This document shows, one piece after another, positions 59,879 to 64,000 of a stretch of 64,000 nucleotides of DNA (position 1 is its first letter; every line of letters begins with the position of its first letter). Location of the stretch: the NCBI RefSeq assembly GCF_000737065.1, contig NZ_AQRC01000002.1, positions 62,001-126,000 on the forward strand. Reading direction: 5' to 3'. The notes under the pieces are model-generated. The model was not told where the DNA came from, searched no databases, and worked only from the letters and a program-made list of their open reading frames with translations. The translations under genes and the position numbers were made by a program. The DNA comes from Thioclava atlantica (GTDB taxonomy: Bacteria > Pseudomonadota > Alphaproteobacteria > Rhodobacterales > Rhodobacteraceae).

Positions 59879-61327
59879 TCACAGCGGGTAATGCAGCGGC
59901 CCGTCCTGCAGCGTGATCCAGCGCAGCTCGGTGAACTCGGCGATCCCCCAGGTGCCGCCGAACCGGCCGTAGCCCGAGGCCTTGACCCCGCCGAAGGGCA
60001 TCTGCGCCTCGTCATGCACGGTCGGGCCGTTGACATGGCAGATCCCGCTCTCGATCCGTTTCGCGACCGCCAGCGCATTCATCACGTCGCGCCCGAAGAC
60101 CGCGGCGGACAGGCCGAATTCGCTTTCATTGGCGATCCGCACCGCCTCGTCGACCGAGGCCGCGCGGATGATCGCGACGACCGGGCCGAAGCTTTCCTCC
60201 GCATAGATCCGCATCTCGGGGGTGACCTGATCGAGCGCGGCGGCGTTGAGGATGGTGCCCTGCCCGCCGCCCGCGATCAGCCGCGCGCCGTTTTCGACCG
60301 CGTCGTCGATCAGACCGCGCACCCGGTCCGCCGCCGCATCGGTGACGAGCGAGCCCAGCGGCTGTTCGCCCTTCACCGGGTCGCCGGCGGTGAGGCTCTC
60401 GACCTTCTTCGAGAAGGCCTCGACGAAGGCGTCGCCCGCCTTGCCCACGGTGATGATCCGCTCGGTCGACATGCAGATCTGGCCCTGGTTCATGTAGGCG
60501 CCGAAGCCTGCCGCCGCGACCGCCGCGTCGATATCGGCATCCTCCAGCACGATCATCGGAGCCTTGCCGCCAAGTTCGAGCAGCGCGGGTTTGAGACACC
60601 GCCCCGCCAGCTCGCCGATCACCTTGCCCACGCGGGTCGAGCCGGTGAAGTTCACCCGCCGCACCGCCGGGTTGGCGATCAGCGCCTCGACAAGCTCGGG
60701 CGCATCCTCGGGCGCGTTCGAGACCGCGTTGAGCACCCCGTCGGGGAAGCCCGCCTCCGCGACCGCCTCGATGATCAGCGCATGGACGCGGGGGCAGAGT
60801 TCGGAGGTCTTCATCACCACCGTGTTGCCGCAGGCCAGCGGCGTCGCGATCGAGCGCACGCCGAGGATCACCGGCGCGTTCCACGGCGCCATCGCGAGCA
60901 CCACGCCCGCCGGCTGACGAATCGCGAAGGCGGTCGTGCCGGGGCGGTTCGAGGGCACGATCTCGCCCTTGATCTGGGTGGTGAGCGCGGCGGCCTCGAC
61001 CAGCATGTCGGCGGCCAGCATGACGTTGAAGCGCGCCCAGCCCTCGGTCGCGCCGATCTCCTCCTTCATCGCCGCGACGATGTCATCGGCGCGCGCCTTG
61101 AGGCTTTCCGACGCGGCGAGCAGCTTCGCGCGCCGCTCGCCCGGCCCGGTCGCCGACCAGGCGGGAAAGGCGCGGGCCGCGGCGTCGACCGCCTTGGTCG
61201 CATCCGCGATGCTGGCCGCGGCGGCCTGCGTGACCTGCTCGCCCGTGACCGGGTTCTCGCGGGTGAAGCGCCGGTCGTTCTCGGCCGGGACATGCTGTCC
61301 GTTGATATAGAGATTGAGAGTTTCCAT
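59879..61327 (-). CDS. NAD(P)-dependent aldehyde dehydrogenase (salicylaldehyde/vanillin type)
   Basis: The 482-aa enzyme has the catalytic cysteine in NQGQICMSTERI and the general-base glutamate in LLELGGKAPMIV. The cofactor fold includes FTGSTRVGKVIGELAG, and the C-terminal motif is PFGGVKASGYGRFGG. Sequence character fits the benzaldehyde, salicylaldehyde and vanillin dehydrogenase branch. It lies 11 bases after a branched-chain amino acid-type ABC transporter gene on the same strand. The transported compound may be an aromatic or other precursor of its substrate; this is inferred. Confidence 0.9.
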   Translation of the reverse strand: METLNLYINGQHVPAENDRRFTRENPVTGEQVTQAAAASIADATKAVDAAARAFPAWSATGPGERRAKLLAASESLKARADDIVAAMKEEIGATEGWARFNVMLAADMLVEAAALTTQIKGEIVPSNRPGTTAFAIRQPAGVVLAMAPWNAPVILGVRSIATPLACGNTVVMKTSELCPRVHALIIEAVAEAGFPDGVLNAVSNAPEDAPELVEALIANPAVRRVNFTGSTRVGKVIGELAGRCLKPALLELGGKAPMIVLEDADIDAAVAAAGFGAYMNQGQICMSTERIITVGKAGDAFVEAFSKKVESLTAGDPVKGEQPLGSLVTDAAADRVRGLIDDAVENGARLIAGGGQGTILNAAALDQVTPEMRIYAEESFGPVVAIIRAASVDEAVRIANESEFGLSAAVFGRDVMNALAVAKRIESGICHVNGPTVHDEAQMPFGGVKASGYGRFGGTWGIAEFTELRWITLQDGPLHYPL

Positions 61328-61338
61328 GGCTTTTCCTT

Positions 61339-62061
61339 TCAGCTCTCGGCAACCGCCGCGCCCCCGAGGAAGGCGCGCACGACTGCGGGGTCGGTACGAA
61401 GAGTGTCGGCAGGACCAGATCCGGTGATCCGCCCCGCCTCGATGAGATAGGCGCGATCGGCAAGCGCCAGCGTCGCGCGCGCGTTCTGCTCGACGATCAT
61501 GATGGTCAGGCCGCTCGCACGGATCCGCGCGAGGGCGGCGAAGACCTCCTGCACCACGATCGGCGCGAGCCCGAGCGAGGGCTCGTCGAGCAACAGCAGA
61601 TCGGGGGCCGACATCAGCGCGCGCCCGATCGCCACCATCTGCTGCTCGCCGCCCGACATCGTGCCCGCGATCTGCGCGCGACGCTCGGCGAGCTTGGGAA
61701 AGAGCGTGAACACCTGCTCGCGGATCGCCCCGGCGCGCGCCTTCGCCCGTCGGGGCCGCGCGCCGAGATCGAGGTTTTCCGCGACGCTCAGTCCGGGAAA
61801 GATGCCGCGGCCCTCGGGGACCAGCGCGATCCCCTCCTCGACCAGCGCGTGCTGCGGCAGACGCAGCAGATCGCGCCCCTTGTAGGTGACCTGTCCGGAG
61901 GCGGGACGCACGCGGCCGCCCACCGCCCCCAGAAGCGAGGATTTGCCCGCCCCGTTCGCGCCGAGGATCGCCACCATCTCGCCCGCCCCGACCGAGATCG
62001 AGGCGCCGTCGAGCGCGACATGCTTGCCATAGGTGATCCGCAGATCCGTGACCTCAAGCAT
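61339..62061 (-). CDS. livF: Branched-chain amino acid-type ABC ATPase (LivF-like)
   Basis: The 240-aa ATPase has Walker A GANGAGKSS, signature MSGGEQQM, Walker B LLLLDEPSLGLAP and the LivF-type VEEGIALVPEGRGIFPGLSV block. Its ATG at 62061 lies 8 bases inside the LivG gene and follows GGGAGGGG. It is one of two ATPases of a HAAT-family importer; such systems carry amino acids, aromatic acids, urea or amides, so the substrate is not fixed. Confidence 0.9.
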   Translation of the reverse strand: MLEVTDLRITYGKHVALDGASISVGAGEMVAILGANGAGKSSLLGAVGGRVRPASGQVTYKGRDLLRLPQHALVEEGIALVPEGRGIFPGLSVAENLDLGARPRRAKARAGAIREQVFTLFPKLAERRAQIAGTMSGGEQQMVAIGRALMSAPDLLLLDEPSLGLAPIVVQEVFAALARIRASGLTIMIVEQNARATLALADRAYLIEAGRITGSGPADTLRTDPAVVRAFLGGAAVAES

Positions 62062-62782
62062 CGGTCCCCTCCCCCAGATAGGCCGCGATGACATGCGGAT
62101 CCCTCAGCGCGGTCTCGGTCGCCTCGTCCGCGATCAGCCGCCCCGAATTCATCACCACCACGCGCGAGCAGAGCGCCCGCACCGCTTCCATGATATGTTC
62201 GACGATGAGGATCGTGATCCCGCTTTCCGACAGCGAGCGGATCAGCGCGATCCCCTCGGCCAGTTCGGTCGGGTTGAGCCCCGCGAGCCATTCGTCGAGC
62301 AGGAGAAGCCGCGGCTCGGCGGCCAGCGCACGCGCCAGTTCGAGCCGTTTCTGGTCGATATAGGTCAGCGCACCGGCGCTGGTCTCGGCCCGCCCCGCGA
62401 GTCCGACCCGCTCGAGAGCGTCCCGCGCGACCGCGCGCGCCTCCGCGCCCCAATGGGATTTCGCGCCGAAGACCGCGGGGATCATCACGTTCTCGGTGAG
62501 GCTGAGCGAGGGCAGGATCCGCACCAGCTGGAACGTGCGCGCCACCCCGGCCCGCGCGACCTGGTCGGGCCGACGCCCGGTCAGGGTCTCGCCCGCCAGC
62601 GTGATCCGTCCCCCATCGGCCGCGAGATCGCCGGAGATCAGGTTCACCAGCGTCGTCTTGCCCGAGCCGTTCGGCCCCAGAAGCCCCACCACCTCGCCTT
62701 GCGCGAGGGTGAAGGACAGCTCGTTCACCGCCGTCAGCCCGCCGAACCGCTTGGTGACATGGTCGATCGCAAGCAGCGTCAT
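62054..62782 (-). CDS. livG: Branched-chain amino acid-type ABC ATPase (LivG-like)
   Basis: The 242-aa ATPase has Walker A GPNGSGKTT and the LivG-specific long loop containing GVARTFQLVRILPSLSLTENVM. The signature region departs from consensus: ALTYIDQKRLELARAL replaces the usual LSYGQQRRLEIARAL. Walker B is LLLLDEWLAGLNP (W instead of P after DE). It overlaps LivM by 4 bases. The altered signature and Walker B are unusual but every other ATPase element is present. Confidence 0.88.
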   Translation of the reverse strand: MTLLAIDHVTKRFGGLTAVNELSFTLAQGEVVGLLGPNGSGKTTLVNLISGDLAADGGRITLAGETLTGRRPDQVARAGVARTFQLVRILPSLSLTENVMIPAVFGAKSHWGAEARAVARDALERVGLAGRAETSAGALTYIDQKRLELARALAAEPRLLLLDEWLAGLNPTELAEGIALIRSLSESGITILIVEHIMEAVRALCSRVVVMNSGRLIADEATETALRDPHVIAAYLGEGTDA

Positions 62783-63690
62783 GCCCTGTCCTCCGTCTTG
62801 CGCGTCTTCAGCCGCTCCAGCCCGGCAAGGATACCGTCGGGCAGCGCGAAGACCACGAGAATGAACAGAAGCCCCAGGAAGATCGGGTAGGTGTCGGGAA
62901 ACCGTGCCGAGAGCCATTCGAAGGCGAGAAACAGCGGCACCGCGCCCAGAACCGGCCCCCAGAGCCGGTTCGCCCCGCCCAGCAGCGCCATGATCACGGT
63001 CAGGAAGCTGACGGTCGGATTGAACACGATCGAGGGCTCGACATAGACCCAGCGGGGGCTCGCGATCGCGCCGGCCAGCGTCAGGATCGTGGCCGAGAGC
63101 ACGAAAGCGGTGAGTTTCGTACGCGCGAGCGGAATGCCCGAATGCGCCGCCACCACCTCGTCATCGCCGATCACCCGCAGCGCAAGGCCCAGCCGGTGAC
63201 GCTGGATCCAGGCGGTCAGCGCGATCGTGGCCGCCCCGAGCGCGAGCATCTGCCAGTAGATCTCGCGCGCGCTCACATCGAGGAAGATGTAGCGCCCGAG
63301 GGTGCCGGTGACATTGACCTCGTACCAGGTGATGAGCTGGCGCACGAGTTCGGACAGGCCGAAGGTGAAGATCACGAAATAGACCCCGGCAAGGCGCAGG
63401 GTCGAGAGCCCGACCACCAGCGCGATCGCGGCCCCGATCAGCCCGGCGACGATCAGCACCAGCCAATAGGGCATCGCCTCGTTGAGCACCGCGACCGTGT
63501 AGGCGCCGGTTCCGTAGAAAGCGACCGTGGCGAGAGAGACATAGCGCGTATGGCCCGAGAACACGGCCCAGCCGCTGGCGAGCGTGACATAGGTGACCGC
63601 GCCGATCAGCAGTCCGAGCCCGTAATCGGAGACCCCGAAAGGCGCGAGCGCGAGGGCCACGAGGGCGGCAAGCGAGAGAGCGATCTTCAT
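62779..63690 (-). CDS. livM: Branched-chain amino acid-type ABC permease (LivM-like)
   Basis: The 303-aa permease has LivM motifs: SGHTRYVSLATVAFYGTGAYTVAVL near residue 45 and VIGDDEVVAAHSGIPLARTKLTAFVLSA near 175. About nine spans are predicted. It lies between LivH and LivG genes in the usual order. Its start is 1 base after the LivH stop. Confidence 0.9.
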   Translation of the reverse strand: MKIALSLAALVALALAPFGVSDYGLGLLIGAVTYVTLASGWAVFSGHTRYVSLATVAFYGTGAYTVAVLNEAMPYWLVLIVAGLIGAAIALVVGLSTLRLAGVYFVIFTFGLSELVRQLITWYEVNVTGTLGRYIFLDVSAREIYWQMLALGAATIALTAWIQRHRLGLALRVIGDDEVVAAHSGIPLARTKLTAFVLSATILTLAGAIASPRWVYVEPSIVFNPTVSFLTVIMALLGGANRLWGPVLGAVPLFLAFEWLSARFPDTYPIFLGLLFILVVFALPDGILAGLERLKTRKTEDRA

Positions 63691-63691
63691 C

Positions 63692-64000
63692 TCAGCGCCT
63701 CCCGAACAGGCCCTGCGGGCGCCACAGAAGGACCACGAGGAAGATCGCGAAGGTCGCCGCCAGCGTCAGTCCCGGGTCGATCGCGGTCGCGACGAAGGTC
63801 TCGACCAGCCCGAGCGCGAGCCCCGCGATCAGCGTGCCCGCGACATTGCCGACCCCGCCCATGATCACGATGACCAGCGCCTTCATGGTGAACACCACGC
63901 CATCGGTCGCCGAGAAGGTCTGGTGCATCGCGATGCTCGCCCCGGCAATCGCCGCGAGCGCCGTGCCGAGCGCGAAGCCCTGCCGCGCCACCCGGTTCAC
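63692..64000 (-). CDS. livH: Branched-chain amino acid-type ABC permease (LivH-like), partial
   Basis: Only the C-terminal part (just over 100 residues) is in the window; the reading frame continues beyond base 64000, so the start lies outside. The visible part has the LivH segment RQGFALGTALAAIAGASIAM and FTMKALVIVIMGGVGNVAGTLIAGLALGLVE, ending WRPQGLFGRR. The GTG near 64000 is internal. A periplasmic binding-protein gene is expected further upstream. Confidence 0.9.
   Translation of the reverse strand: MNRVARQGFALGTALAAIAGASIAMHQTFSATDGVVFTMKALVIVIMGGVGNVAGTLIAGLALGLVETFVATAIDPGLTLAATFAIFLVVLLWRPQGLFGRR

Noticed and set aside
1-64000. tRNA, rRNA, CRISPR arrays, insertion sequences or prophage genes
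   Set aside because: Looked for by eye on both strands; no transposase, integrase, spaced repeat array or structural RNA gene was recognised apart from the riboswitch.

Overview
The window is a GC-rich chromosomal segment with dense, tightly packed operons, many joined by 4-base ATGA overlaps. It most likely comes from an alphaproteobacterium of the Rhodobacterales (Rhodobacteraceae/Paracoccaceae). This rests on base composition, the Rhodobacter-type NAD-dependent formate dehydrogenase genes (fdsG-B-A-D), an FnrL-like site, a bgsBA-type glucan synthase pair and the general gene mix. No rRNA, tRNA, CRISPR array, insertion sequence or prophage was seen. The genus is not determined.

Layout. 1-2063: end of a sulfur-uptake operon (rhodanese, YeeE/YedE-type permease, 54-aa membrane peptide). 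2098-3717: DeoR-family regulator and a DUF3047-like exported protein. 3791-8762 (minus): a guanidine-utilisation operon, with a guanidine-I (ykkC) riboswitch, NitT/TauT-type ABC transporter, a ureohydrolase of the guanidine hydrolase type, a strongly His-rich protein and a small exported His-rich peptide. 9017-10529: MFS transporter and a small unknown protein. 10662-15617: beta-CASP hydrolase and LOG protein, divergent from PEP synthase across an FNR-like box. 15807-22302: cytoplasmic PaoABC-type molybdenum aldehyde oxidoreductase with XdhC-like and MocA-like maturation proteins, then kynureninase. 22306-30318: formate dehydrogenase fdsGBAD, a LysR regulator and an oxalate/formate-type MFS carrier. 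30573-33893: histidine kinase and NtrC-family response regulator.

34141-41830: a frameshifted MFS gene, VasI-like, endonuclease/phosphatase, acyl-CoA ligase and aldo/keto reductase genes, then a COG4315 protein with an ECF sigma/anti-sigma pair. 41976-45960: three periplasmic-binding-protein genes with no permease, one fused to a LuxR DNA-binding domain. 46245-50612: Cache-domain membrane protein and a bgsB-bgsA-like synthase pair. 50775-58740 (minus): amide operon of amiC, amiR, a dipeptide-type ABC transporter and formamidase. 59022-64000 (minus): DUF1275 membrane protein, then an aldehyde dehydrogenase with a branched-chain amino acid-type ABC transporter running off the right edge.

Together the genes point to scavenging of unusual nitrogen and C1 compounds: guanidine, short amides, possibly nitrate, formate and aldehydes. 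Each pathway carries its own regulator: a riboswitch, AmiC/AmiR, LysR, a two-component system or a one-component membrane sensor. The strongest discovery candidate is the guanidine operon, in which a His-rich protein sits where the HypA/HypB-like nickel chaperones of cyanobacterial guanidinase clusters would be expected.
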